Shown here one piece after another: positions 9,296 through 21,400 of a stretch of 64,000 nucleotides of DNA. The position numbers and the translations under genes were made by a program. The notes under the pieces are model-generated. The model saw only the letters and a list, made by a program, of their open reading frames with translations, was not told where the DNA came from and searched no databases. Every line of letters begins with the position of its first letter. Within the stretch, counting starts at the first letter, position 1. The stretch lies in the NCBI GenBank assembly GCA_000727475.1, contig KL647294.1, positions 2,756,050 through 2,820,049 on the forward strand, written 5' to 3'. Origin of the DNA: Sarcocystis neurona (Eukaryota; Apicomplexa; Conoidasida; Eucoccidiorida; Sarcocystidae).

Positions 9296-9730
9296 GTGAT
9301 TACTCTTCTTTTCAGCGAGAGGACTCTGTCGATCGCACGTGCCTCTGACAGTCCCGCGGTTGAGCTGCTGACTCGCATGAGGAGTGATCAAGCTCCCGTG
9401 GAGCAGCACGAACAGCGGGCGCAACAACACAAGCGCAGAGGGGCGCAGGAACAGCAGCAGCCCGGGAGCAGCCGTGCGAGCCTGTCCTCCGGCGCCAAGC
9501 AGATCGCGCGCACCGGCAGGCGCGCCCGCGCGCCGCAGCGGCAGGTGGCAGATGTGGCAGATGCAGCCAGCAGCATGAGCAGAAGAAAACGAAGGCGACT
9601 GGGCGGTGAGGAGGATAATTCCGTCAACGCGCTGCTGCCGTTTTCATCGCCCTGTGGCTTGCTGGTGCTGCTTCTTCTCGTACTGCTGCTGTTCCTGCGG
9701 CGCCGCTCACGCAGCAGCAAGCGATGCTAG
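9296..9730 (+). CDS. hypothetical tail-anchored membrane protein (C-terminal exon)
   Basis: A strong acceptor (tactcttcttttcag) ends at 9315, so the exon probably starts at 9316 in phase 2. The frame encodes a charged, Gln-rich helical region, then basic SRRKRRRLGGEEDNS, then a single C-terminal hydrophobic helix ([15 protein letters not shown]) capped by RRRSRSSKRC and a stop. That layout is typical of tail-anchored proteins such as SNAREs, but I do not see a clear SNARE heptad layer or conserved zero-layer Gln, so the class is not assigned. The upstream frame 9122-9291 is in the same register, separated only by a 24-base GT...AG segment containing TAG. Confidence 0.45.
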   Translation: MITLLFSERTLSIARASDSPAVELLTRMRSDQAPVEQHEQRAQQHKRRGAQEQQQPGSSRASLSSGAKQIARTGRRARAPQRQVADVADAASSMSRRKRRRLGGEEDNSVNALLPFSSPCGLLVLLLLVLLLFLRRRSRSSKRC

Positions 9731-10314
9731 CTGTGCGTTTTGTCACTCCTGCCCTCGTGCTGCTGAGTAGCACACGGACTGCTTCACGCGGTCGATCTGC
9801 GTTGAGCCTGTGGGTGGCATGCATGTCTCTTCTTTTGTCCTGCCACTTCCCTGGATGCGTGGGTCACCGCAGCCGCTGCAGCGGGGCTGTCATTGTTCGT
9901 GTGTCGCACCTGCTCGCGCATGCTACTGCTACTGCAGGCTCCACAACACCTTCTGGTTCATACCCGCTTGTACTATCTCTCGTGATAATTGAAGCTACTT
10001 TTTCTCGCTGTGTTAGTTTTTTCCCGTGCCCCAGCAACTGCCTGCTCTTGCGGCATCTCCTGCAGTTGCTCTTTGCTGCTGCTGCGGCGGCTGCTGCCAC
10101 TACGTCGGCCTTCGCTTTCTCAGCTGCTCATCTTTCTCTCTCGGGTTGTTGCAGGCAACGTACGAGCGTCCTCTGCATTTCACTGTCGCGCCGAGCAGGA
10201 AAGAAAGGCGCCGCGAGCCGAGGGGGCAAGCTGTAGAGAGATACACACTCTGTATAGGATAGGGTAGGCGGCGGCACTTGGATAGGTGGAGGAGGAGTTG
10301 TATGGAATGCAGGA

Positions 10315-10719
10315 GTGATAGTTTTCGTAGTTGTTGCTGCGGCAGTACTAGTGGCTGAAGTGAGAAAGAGTAGCGGCTCGCCATACTGCAGCAGCTGCAG
10401 TGGAGCAGCAGCAGCAAGGAGAAGAGATGGCAGCTGCAGCGTCAGACAAGCAGCAGAACAGCAAGAAGCGGTGGTTTCGGACCAACAGAAGAACGAAAGA
10501 CAGCAGCAGCTGCAGCAGAAGAGCTGCGAGAGCCAGCTGCCAAAAGAAAGGGAGAACTGCCTTCCGGAGGTTGTCTTCGCTGCTGAGGAGGCGCAGGAAG
10601 CCTGTGTAGTGGCAGCTGTAACTCAGCAGCGACAGCAGCAGCAGCGGCAGCAACAGTCGACTGCCCAGCAACGGCACCTACCAAGAGCGGCAACAGCGGC
10701 AGGGCAGAGCCAACTGTAG
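10315..10719 (+). CDS. Gln/Ser-rich open block, probably coding
   Basis: The plus frame begins with a hydrophobic stretch (VIVFVVVAAAVLVAEV), then Ser/Cys-rich and Gln/Lys-rich sequence with a mixed, non-repetitive island (KERENCLPEVVFAAEEAQEA). Poly-Gln follows to a TAG at 10717. The first codon is GTG, so an upstream exon would be needed. CAG repeats on the plus strand agree with this direction. Function unknown. Confidence 0.35.
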   Translation: MIVFVVVAAAVLVAEVRKSSGSPYCSSCSGAAAARRRDGSCSVRQAAEQQEAVVSDQQKNERQQQLQQKSCESQLPKERENCLPEVVFAAEEAQEACVVAAVTQQRQQQQRQQQSTAQQRHLPRAATAAGQSQL

Positions 10720-10822
10720 CTCAGCTCAGCAGCAACGGTAGGGCAGAGCCAACTGCAGGTCAACTTCAGCAGCAACGACAGGAGACAGCCAACTGCAGCT
10801 CAGCTCAGCAGCACGCAGCTGC
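10705..10822 (+). repeat. tandem repeat of about 46 nt, three diverged copies
   Basis: The phrase agccaactg-agctcagctcagcagcaacg recurs three times, spaced by roughly 45-48 bases, with small substitutions (gtagctcag, caggtcaac, cagctcag). It follows directly after the stop of the preceding Gln-rich block. Confidence 0.7.
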
Positions 10823-11224
10823 AGAAGGGGCTGCATACAACGAGCGACACACACACGTTCACCAGAGGGGCCGCTTCCTCACAGCATCCTCACTTGCAGC
10901 AGCGTGCTGCGACATACATAGAAGTGACAGCAGCAGAAGCCACGCACCAGAGCTGCAGCGACTCCCCCGCCTTTTTTCAGCAGCAGCCTTCAAGCTCTGC
11001 AGCACCAGCAGGAGCGGCAGCAGCACCGCCGGGAGAGTTCCTAATGGCAAAACAGCAGAGCAGCAGCAGCTACTTGCTATGGAAGCGGGGAAGCCAAGCA
11101 GCAGCCACTTGCTGAGACAGCAGCAGCAGCAGCATGACAAGAAAGGACACCAGACTCAATCAGGAGCTGTGTGGGGTGTGCGTGATGCAGCCACCGCCAG
11201 CAACAGCGGCAGCAGCAGTGGCGC

Positions 11225-11487
11225 GTGCTGTCAACGGTCGCACAGGGAGTGCCGGCCTGGACAGTAGCAGCAGCAGCGGGAGCCTCAGGGGAAGCGACTG
11301 AGGCGGCAGCAGCAGCAGCAAGAAGAGAGTCGCCCAGCTGCACCGGCACCGCAATAGAAGTAACACAGCAGCTGGTGCAGGAGTGGGAGAGCAGCAGCAA
11401 CTGCAATGGTGACAGCAGCAGCTGCAAAGGTGGCGGCAGCAAAAATTTCATGACAACGGCAAGGACAAACTTTTATGAGAGTTTCTA
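11225..11487 (+). CDS. Ala/Ser-rich coding block ending at a donor site
   Basis: The plus frame reads Ala-rich, then AIEVTQQLVQEWESSSNCNG and KNFMTTARTNFYESFY, with a consensus-like donor (ttctac|gtgagt) at 11487. It sits just upstream of the DHHC enzyme's proposed start. It could be an upstream exon of that gene, joined to an acceptor further on, or the end part of another gene. The first codon of the open stretch is the ATG-like cgtgctg region only, so the true start is not defined. Confidence 0.35.
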
Positions 11488-11504
11488 CGTGAGTTTTCTT
11501 CAGC

Positions 11505-12454
11505 ATGGCTGCTGCTGCCGCTGCGTCGTCTTCTCTGTTAGGGTTCATTCCTGCCCGCTACGGTCTCGCTTTGCCAGTTGCTCGTGGCGCAGGAGAACGG
11601 CAGAGGAGGAGCGGGTGGAGGAGGAGGAGGACCAGCAGCAGCAGCAGCGAGGATGCAGCAGGTGATTTGGAGGACATGCGCTGGAGCAGCGCAGCAAGCC
11701 GCAGCAGCGACGGCGGGGAAACGCTGATGAGCGACACAGATAGGGGCAGCAGCAGTGCGAGTGAAAGCGGCTGCAGCGGGGAGGACAGCAGCAGGAGCAC
11801 GGCAGAGAGCGAGAGCGGCAGCTGCAGCAGCGGTGGAGAGAGCAGCGACAAGAGGAGGAGCAGCTCTTACGAAGACGGCAACAAACGCAGGCGCTGGTGG
11901 CTACACAGAAGGACGGGTGCGCGGACGGTGGTGGAGTCTTCTCGTCTACGCGAGCAGGCGGTGACAGCAGCAGACGGCAGCGACGGCCGTGCCGCAGCAG
12001 CAGGAGCCTGTTCTTCTGCTGCCGGAAGAAAGTTTCGTCACGCAGCCGCCGTCCGGTCAACAGCGGCCGCAGCAGCAGCAGGCGCAGCAGCAGCAGGCGC
12101 AGCAGCAGCAGGCGCAGCAGCAGCAGGCGCAGCACCAGCCGTCTGGAGTCGCCGGTGCTCGGCCACTCCCGTCGCAGTGATGCTGCTGCGAGCAGCCGTT
12201 CTTGCGGTGGTGACCCACGCAAATCCACGCCTGCTGCCCCTGCTGCACCTCGGAGGCGCAGGCGCAGGAAGAGAGGCCCACGGCAGCGCAGGAGAAGAGC
12301 GAACAGAAGCAGAAGCAGGTCCACATACAGCAGCAGACGATAACTTGGACGCAGCAGCAGCAGCAGCCCCAGCAGCAGCGCCTGAAGCCACGCTTCTCTG
12401 GGGAGTCGTCCTTCTCACTGTGGTCCTCTACTTACGCACGGCACTACAAGATCC
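11505..12454 (+). CDS. DHHC enzyme exon 1: Ser/Ala-rich N-terminus, membrane helix, start of DPG
   Basis: Opens at an ATG in good context, runs through Ser- and Ala-rich sequence with basic clusters, and ends with a membrane helix ([20 protein letters not shown]) directly before donor gatcc|gtaagt at 12454/12455 (phase 2). A weaker hydrophobic stretch at about residues 223-240 may be the first helix expected in this family. Additional upstream exons are possible because the first helix is poor. Confidence 0.7.
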
Positions 12455-15400
12455 GTAAGTGGCTGCTTCTCCTCCTGTCATAAGCCTCTCTCTATGTTTA
12501 CGTCTTCACGTAGAGGCCTCTCTATATCTTTGTTACTTTGTGTATATATATTATTCACATCACAATACGCTCTTGCATGCACCTGGAATATACATAAATA
12601 CGTATAGATGTGTCTCACATGTGTACACGCACGTGCGTATATATATACATATATATTTGTATCTTGTATATAGAGGTACACGCATATGTATGTATATATA
12701 TATGTATATATATATGTATAGGTGTACCTGTATACGTATCTGTCTATGTGTGTACTTGTATATATATATATATGTGTGTTTGGATGCGTATTTGTGTGTG
12801 TAGGTTTATTTTTGCATGTGTGTGTATCTCTGGATGTATCTCTCTGTACGTCCGTATGTGTATATATGTGTGTGCGTATATGTTACATATAATATATATA
12901 TGTATGGACGCATATATGTCAGAATATACGTGTCCGTGTATCTCTGTGAATCTCCGTGTATATATGGTCGTCCATATATGGGCGCGGCAGCAAAGAGAGA
13001 GCAGCAGGTGTATGTATGTGTGTGTGTGTGGGTCAACCGCTGTGACAGAGGGTATCTGCGGTACTGCCCGTCGACGCTGCTCTCGAAGAAGCAGCGGAAG
13101 CGGCTCCGACGTCCTGCTGCAGCGGTTGGCATGGCTCCCCTTGGAGCGGGTGCCCCTGCTGCTTCCGGTTTCTACACCCAGGCGCAGCAGGAGCGGCGAC
13201 AGCAGCAACAGCAGGAGCGTCGTCGAGAGCTGCAGCGTAGGCAGGAGCAGCAGAAGACACGTGAAAGAGAGCAGCAGCAGCAGCAGTTGGAGCGGCGAGA
13301 ACCGCAAGTGGGCAGCCCGCAAGAAGGCACGGAGGTGCTGCTGCTGCAGCAGCGGCGGCGCCTCGGGCAGGTGAAGCCGCAGGAGCTGCGGGACGACGCG
13401 CTGACGATGGAGGAGAGTCGCTTCGAACGGCGAGCCGCTGCTGCGGAGTCCAGCAGCAGCGGCAGACGTGGCAGCCGCAGCGTAGGCGGCGCCAGCAGCA
13501 ACGGCCGACGCTGGAGCAGCAACAGCGTTGCCAGCGGCCACAAGGCCTGGGGAGGGGAGCAGCAGCAGGCAGAGCGTGAGACAGCAGCAGCAGTAGTGCT
13601 GCCTGCTGCCGAGACAGCTGCTGCAGTCTTTCTCCGTCAGACGGACGGACCGCGCGCGGATCGCAGCAACAGCAACAGAAGCAGCGACTCGAAGGGAGTG
13701 TACGTTAGGCAGGCGCAGCTACAAAAAGAAGCGGCAGCGGCACAGAGAAACGCCTCGTGCCCCCGCAGCAGCAGCAGGAGTGACGCGGACGCGGGCTGGC
13801 TTCTAGGAGGAGGGACAGCAGCAGCAGCTGCAGCACGCGGCCGCAGCAACAGCGGCGCAACAGACGAACAAGCGCTAGAGAAACTCGAGGAAGAAACGAA
13901 TGCCCGGGAGCTGCAGCAGCAGCAATTGCGAGTAGAACGGGCAAGAGAAGCCCAGCAGCTCACAGAGCAGCAGGACTTGCCGTTATTCGCGCAGAGAAGA
14001 GAATTTTTGCAGGCGCTGTTCCACATGCAGCAGCAAAACCCCGCAGACGCTTCCGGACCGGCTCGCGCTCGCAGACGCCGTCCACGGCGTAGACACGTGC
14101 CCCACAGAAGGAGGACGAGCAGCAGCAGCAGCAGCCTTAGGAGCTGCAGCAGCTGGAGCAACAGCAGCAGTAGTAGCTGCAGGAGCAGCGGGGGGGAGAG
14201 CGCTAGAAAGGAGGACACGAACCGCAGAAGCAGACAGCGGAGAGACACGGCGTGCCGCAGGTGCAGCGTCTCCTCGTTCTCCTCCACCTCTTCCTCACTT
14301 CTACGTCTTCAGCAGAATAGTTCGGCGAGGGACTGCGGAGGTAGCATAGGTCAGCCCCAGCTGCGAAACAGCGCGAGATGTCCCGGCGTTTCCACGCGAG
14401 CAGCAGCAGCAGCCCCCGCTGACGCAGCAGCCAACTCCTTCGCCACCGTCGTGACTCCAAGCGCAGCGGTGTCACCAGCAGCAGCAAAACCAGCAGCAGC
14501 AAAAACAGCAGCAGCAAAAACAGCAGCCCCGGCACGCACAGCAGCAGCAGAACACGACGTGCTGCGCTCCGTGCGGACAGCAGCAGCAGCAGGGACTGCA
14601 GCAGAAACACCGACGGCAGCATGCGGTCTGCGTGAGACACAGAGACGCCCGCATCCTTCCGAGGCAGCAGCAGCGCGCGCGTTACAGTGTGCTTACCTGG
14701 GGACTGCATTCTCTCCCCCGGCTGCAGGTGCCGCTGCAGCACGTTTGTCAGCGGCTGCTGCTGCTCCTGCTCCTGCTGCTGGGACATCTGCAGCTGTGCC
14801 AGAAGCCGCACGCTGCCGCGTTGTTTCCGGCGGCACTGTCCAGCAGCAGGAGCCTTGGCTGCACGAGCGGCAGCAGCGGGAGATGCTGCTGCAGGAGCTG
14901 GCCCTGGGGGAGAGCTGTGGACTGCCAGAGCAGCATCCGCAGCACCCGGGGAAGTCGCAGCAGGCAACGAAGCAGAAGGTGGAGGGACGACAAGAGCAGG
15001 TGGTCCAGCAGCTGCAGCAGAGACACAAAGAAGCAGCTGATGCAGAACAGGTTGGGAACGTAGCAGAAGCCTTCAAATTTAGGGAAGTCGCCTTCTGTGG
15101 CGCCCCTCCTCCAGACTGTCAACAGCATCGCAGATCGCGCGGAGCTTCTCTTCTCGATAGTCGCGCAGACGCAGAGGTCGCTGCTGCCGAGGACGCTGCT
15201 GCTGAGGACGCTGCTGTCGAGGACGCTGCTGAGGAGGGTGATGCAGCAGCAGCTGCGTGCCGAAATGAGGCAGGTGTTGGCGCCTCAGTCGGCAGCTCTT
15301 CCGACAGAAAAGCTCCGGTCGATCGTAGCTGTGCAGCTCATGCCGCCTCCTCACACTTCCTCACTGCTACTGCAGCAGCAGTAACAGGTGCTGTCGCAGC

Positions 15401-18400
15401 AGCAGCAGCACAGAGAGGTCCAGGAGTGTTGCTGTCTGGACATTTGCTGCGGGGTCGCGAGGCCGGCAGCAGGACGCGGGGTCATCCCTCTGCCTCTGTT
15501 CAGTTGCATGCAGTTGCAGGCAGAGGCAGCGCCGCTGCAGCTGTACATCCCAACACAAAGGCCGACTCTGCTGCAGCCACTCTCCCCGCCTGTGTTGGTG
15601 TTGCGACGGAATGCGCAGCAACAACGGCGTCGCTGGTCGCTGCAGCGCCAACGGAGGATCCACCAGCAGCACTGGCAGACGACCCCACAGCAGCAGCAGA
15701 AGTTCCCTGGTCGAAGGCAACAGGCTGTCCAGCAGATAGGGCAGCGGCGGGCTCTCCGACAGCAGCAGCAACGTGCCATCCGACAGAAGCAGCAATCTCT
15801 CGAACAGCAGCAGGAGGCTATTCAGCAACAGTAGGTGACTCAGCAGCGGGAGCGCGGATAGCAGCAGCACAGTCCCACGCAGCAGCAGGAGGAGCAGCGC
15901 GCCGGTGTCGGTGGACAGCGACACCAGCGGGCTCTGCCGAAGAAGGCGCAGACAGTCCTGCAGCAGCCGGCTTGTCAGCAGCAGGAGGGACGGCTGCACC
16001 AGCAGCGCCTGCGTCAGCCGCAGCAGCAGTTGACATCGGAAAAGCGGCAGCTGCGAAATGCACGTCCAGTTCGCCAAGAGCTGCAGCAGCAGCCGAAGGA
16101 CGTGCTCGGGCAGCAGCAGCAGCAGAAGCAGGAGCAGTCGCGTGGAGAATGGGGGGGCCGGCGGGCAGCAGTCTTGCGGAGTTGTACGCCACGTGCAACA
16201 GACTATTCCATTTCGACAGCAACCCGTACTACGAGAAACGCTGGAAGCAGCGACGTGGTACGCAGTACCAGCAGCAGCAGGCGCGGCGACACGTGCAGCA
16301 CGAGGAACAGCAGCAGCAGCAACGCGGGGACCACCCAGAACAGCGATGCCTGAACGAAGAAGAAGAAGAAGACGAGGAGAAGGAACACACGCAACAGCAG
16401 GAGCATCTGTGCATTCCTATGCTTCCACTAGCGCTTCCCTCACTGGCAGCGGCAGCAGCAGGAGGGCTGCAGAAACACTACAGCGGCGGTCGCGCCAGCG
16501 GGGGACCCCTGTACCGCTACCGCAGGCTGCATGCTGCCGCTGCTGCGGCACACGACACTTCTTCTCACCACACTGTTGATCCGCTCCTTGTTGCTGATGA
16601 TCCGTTACTTGCTGCTCCTGCTGTTGCTGCTGCGCCTGCACTTGCCGCTGTTGTTCCCGCGAGTGGTGCAGCGCTGCAGGGCCGCGCAGCCACAGGCGGC
16701 AGCGGCACTGCGGCCACCGCAGCAGAAGAATACGCAACAGAAACAGCAGGTTCGTTCACTTCCGCTGCAGTTGCCCCTCCTTCTGCAGCTGCTGCTGCCT
16801 CGCCGGTGAGGCTCGCTTCAGTAGTACCACCAGCAGCAGACGCAGCAGCAGCAACAGGGGTTCGTGCCACTGCAGAGGCTCCTGGTGGAGAAGCAGCAGA
16901 GCACAGCATCAGGGAGAGCGCGTTCCGTCCCGCAGGTAGTGTGCCTGAAGGGAAACGGCCTGATAAAGCGACACAGCCTTTGGCTGATGCTGTCGCTTGC
17001 GTCGTCTCAGACAGGCGGCAGCAGCAGCAGCAAGAGAACCAGCAGGCAGCGAGCGGATGGGCGGCAGTGTCGGACCCCTATGCAGAAGACAGCATCAGCG
17101 GAAGCAGCAGCCGCAGCGGAAGCGATTGCAGAGAACAGAGCAGCAATAGCGAAGGGAACGGGTGGAAGAACAGCAGGAGTCGCCCAGGGCTGCTGCTGCA
17201 GCACACTGGTGGCCTCGGCTCGAGAGAAGAAGCAGCACCGGTAGCAGCAGGGGCAGCCGCTTTTGCTGGTGCCTTCACCGACGCACGCTGTGCAACTGCC
17301 CGCAGCAGGCAGAGCAGCAGCGCAGTCCTCGAACAGCAGCAGAGTCAAAGGTTTTTAGTAGACAGGAAATACAGGAGCGCAGCTTCGGAAGATAAGAAAA
17401 GGCATGCAGCTGCTCTGGCAGGAGCGGCAGCAGAAGCGTCCGAAGCAGCGGGAGAAGAGACACAAGGCGCCGCTCGAGCAGCAGAGGGACGAACAACAAG
17501 GCGTACTGCTGCAGCAGCAGCAGGGAGCACGGAACCCCCTACAGCAGCGGCGGAAGCTTGTACACCCACAGCACCAGAGTTCGACAAGTCTTTTGGAAGA
17601 GAAGGAGGAGCGCCGGCGGATAACAGGGCAACAGCAGAAGCAGCATCTTCTGCACCTGGCGAAGGTCACGTCAAGTCTGACGAATCGTCAGCAGTTGCAG
17701 CAGCAGCGGCAGCAGACTCGTATGCAGCCGCTGTAACAGCTGGCAGGCGTGGTGTGGGGAGAGGCGGGGATTCGGCTTCTTCGATGGAAGCAACAGCTGA
17801 TGCGGCGGTGTTTGAGAAAAAAGAGAGCCGCGCACGGTATGGACAAAGCGACGATGGCGGCGGAAGAGAAGATGCAAGAGGAGGAGGAGGAAGGGAAGAA
17901 CAGGCGGATTCGCTTCAGGGAAAACGCACGCGCTTTTTACGCAGGGGACGCTGGAGGAGAGCAGGAGCAGCAGCGGCAGCAGGAGCGACACTGGTGAGAA
18001 GAGAAGGAAGCAGCAGGCGTGTAGCGATGGGAACAGAGACGTCGTTGGGCGGAGGCCCGCTGCGGACCAGCAGAAGCAGCGACAGCCGGATGATACACAG
18101 TCGGTTGTTCGAGGAAGAAGAGCAGCAGCGGCAGCGCAGACGCGCCTGTGCGGCCGCCGCTGCAGCAGAAGCAGAAGCCCAAGCCGCTGCCTGGGCTGCT
18201 GCTGAACGAAGAACGCGGCGACAGGCGTGGAAGCTCCGCTACGCCGGGGGGCCGCTCCTGAGCAGCAGCAGCAGCAGGGCAAGTGCAGTCGTGGACGTGG
18301 CCGGGACCTCTGCAGGCGGCGCCGAAGGAAAAGCACCAGTAGCACCTGGAGCAGGCGCAGGAGCAGCAGAAGGCGCACGTCAGGCGACGGCCCAAGCAGC

Positions 18401-21400
18401 AGGAGCAGGTGGAGGAGAAACAGCTGCGCGACACACAGCGGCGGTAGCAACAGCAGCAGCTTCTTCTCCCCGGGGGGTGAACTACCGAAGCAGAGACGAG
18501 AGCAGCCGAATTTTTCACGTTGTCAACCAGCATCTCTTCCAGGCGTCCGAGAGACTGCGGTTCTGCCGCGCATGCAGCATGTACCAGGTGAGCGATGACG
18601 CGCCCTGGCTGGCCGGCGACGGCTCCCCGTCTCTCCTTTAGCAGCTGCGAGTCACTGCGGGGCTGCTGCCGCCAACTTGGGGAAACCGACTGCTGGGCCA
18701 CTGCTGCTCACCAGGCCGCTGCTGGGGACCAGGCCCCTCCTGCTGAACAGGCCGCTGTTGCTGACCAGGCCCCCCCGCCGCTAACCAGGCGGCTGCTGTT
18801 GAATAGGCCGCTGCTACCGTGAAAAAGGCTGTTGCTGCTGCCGCTGCTGACCCGTCTCTGCGCCGAGGCACCAAGCCACGTGCTGGTGCTGCTCGCTCTG
18901 CGGAAATCTCGCTGTCCACACGTACCTAGGCGCCCCTGTGTATCTCCGCAGCAGCCCCTACCACCTATATATATGTATATCTGTGGATATGCGTGTGCGG
19001 CTGATGCTGCCAGAGGCAGGCTGGACGGGTGCTAGCTGCTCGCGCCTTGGGCCGTGTGGGCCTCCGGCTGTGCCACGGGGCGTCTCAGCATGCGCAGTCG
19101 CTCTCTCTCTGCGTCTTCTCCGTTTGTATTCATCTACGACGTGGGCGCATGGGAAGATGGGGAGAACAAGAGAGAGAAATATTCACCGTTAAGGGATAAG
19201 TGTAGGTATACATAGAGGGATATTTACATACGTACAATAATAATAAAGTATCTCATAGATAGATACATTAAAGTATGTATATATGTATGTGTGTATATTG
19301 AAGGATAGAAGTGGGTATGGAGAGAGAGAGGAAGAAATACGTCTTACTAAAGTGTGTATATATATAAGTATGGATAGATGGGGAAATGTATGTATTACTG
19401 AAGGATAAAAGTAGATATACGGAGAGAGAGAGAGAAGTGTGTTTTGTTGAAGGATAAATAGAGGTGTGGATAAAGAGAGCGAAACACGTTCTATTCATAC
19501 ATATATATATATGTATAGGTAGATAGAAAGTATGTCTTACTGAGGTATAGATGTAGGTGGGCTGATATATATTTATATATGTAATGTAGGTATTGTGAAG
19601 GACAGTTGTGTGTACGTCTACTGAAGTACAGATGTTGGGATTCTGAGGAACCTGCACATACGTATAAACGCATGCGTCGACGCCTAAAGGATATAAGACC
19701 GACAGCAGTGCAGATGCCCATGGGGAAGCACGCGAGCATGCAGGCGTGGTGCTGCACGTCGCGAAGCGCGCAGACGCTTCCTCGGCCACGTCGCTCTGCT
19801 GCTGCAGCCCCGTAGTTATCCGGCAGGTGTACGTGTGTGTGTTCGTGCGGCTCTAAGCGGAGGGGGGTGGTGTGTTCTGTGTGGCTGGCAGCAGAAGAGC
19901 CTGCGCATTTGTATCCGAAGGCGACCACAGAAAGTCTCTCCGCATAACACGTCTTTCTTCTCGAGGCCACCGCAGCCAACAGAAGAAGAGTCCCGTAGAA
20001 TACGAAATTGAAGGCCGGTGGCTGTCGCGTGACGCGGTGTAGGGACACCGGCGCCGTCTTTTTCGAGCGGGCTCCCCGTCTAGGGAGCCGAAGTGCATGC
20101 AGCACGCGCCAGCGGCCCCGAGCATGCGCTGCTGCTGCTCCGCTGCGTCTCTCGAAGAAATTTATTCGACAAATGCGCCGCCGAGCCACGCGCCTCTCGC
20201 TCGGTGTGTACATGTCTGCATGTCTCTCGCTTGTCCTCTCCTGCGGCACGTATGAGACACCTGCGAGGCGTGTCAGATCTGTGTGGCCCTCCCTATGCGC
20301 CACCTTTACATGCATGCACGCATATATATATGTTGCGGAGGTGCGCGCGTCTGTGAAAGGATCTGGACAGAAGGGGGTGTTTGTGTGTGTGTGTGTGCGT
20401 CTGTGCGTACAGAGAGAGGCTTGTCTCACTTGGTACGTCTGCGTCTCCGTTTTAAAGCGCATCCATGCACACAAAACCTGTACACACATGTGTATGTATC
20501 TGCCTGTGTACATATGTACATACACATATATATAATATAGACAGACGCTTTTATTTATGTATATGTATATACGTGTGTGGTTTGGAAATTTAGGTGGATG
20601 TGTTGCTGCTGCTGTCCTTGATGCAGCCGCTGCGCACGAAGCACTGCACCGAGTGCGGGCGCTGCACGCGGACACACGACCACCACTGCCCGTGGATAGG
20701 TAGGTGGAGGTGTCCTTTTCTTCACAGCAGACCGACATCCAGTCATAAGCATGTAAAGGGAGAGAGAGATAAAGAGGAAGACAGAGGGAAATCTGTTCGG
20801 CAGGGGGGTAGTCGACGTGTGTGTATCATCACACGCATGCAAACATCCTTATAGGTACGTTTGTGTATATTTTGGTGCACAGAAGTAAATGCGTGCGGAC
20901 ATTTACACATCCGTAGATGTGTGTAGCAACGCATATATAAGTGCGTGGGGACATATATATATGTATAGGTATATGAATGTGTATACAGGTGCACAGAAGT
21001 AACTGCGTGGGCGGACACGTATAAATGCATAGACATATGTATCTATGTATATGTAAGTGCGTGCGGACACACACACACATATGTATGTGTATATACACGT
21101 ATATACAGGTATGGATATACGTCTGTATATTAGGAGCCACAAAAGTACGTGCATATGACACATTTATACTTCCCACGTGCATATACACGTGCTGCGTTGA
21201 AGAGGTGTGCGAGAACTTTTCCCAGGGGTTCCCGTTACCGAGGAAACTCTGTCATAGTCTCCCATCCGTATATATACGTGTACAAATATATATATATGTG
21301 TGGTGGGGTATGTATGTGCAGGTGGCTAGGAGTGTAAGTACGTGTATATACGGAGGGTCGGATAGAAACTTGATCGTGGGTTCAATTTTACGAGGTAACA

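Noticed and set aside
11488..11503. 15-base gtgagttttcttcag as a mini-intron
   Set aside because: Removing it gives no gain in frame or motif, and 15 bases is implausibly short. The gtgagt may be a donor for a farther acceptor.
12816..13048. N-terminal extension of the 5.5-kb exon (Tyr/Val/Cys-rich)
   Set aside because: It is translated GTGT/TATA microsatellite. The phase-2 acceptor at 13048 joins DPG perfectly and shows this stretch is intron.
19491..20738. 415-codon minus-strand frame
   Set aside because: It overlaps the certain plus-strand DHHC exon at 20627-20699 and is made largely of microsatellite and mixed sequence without motifs.
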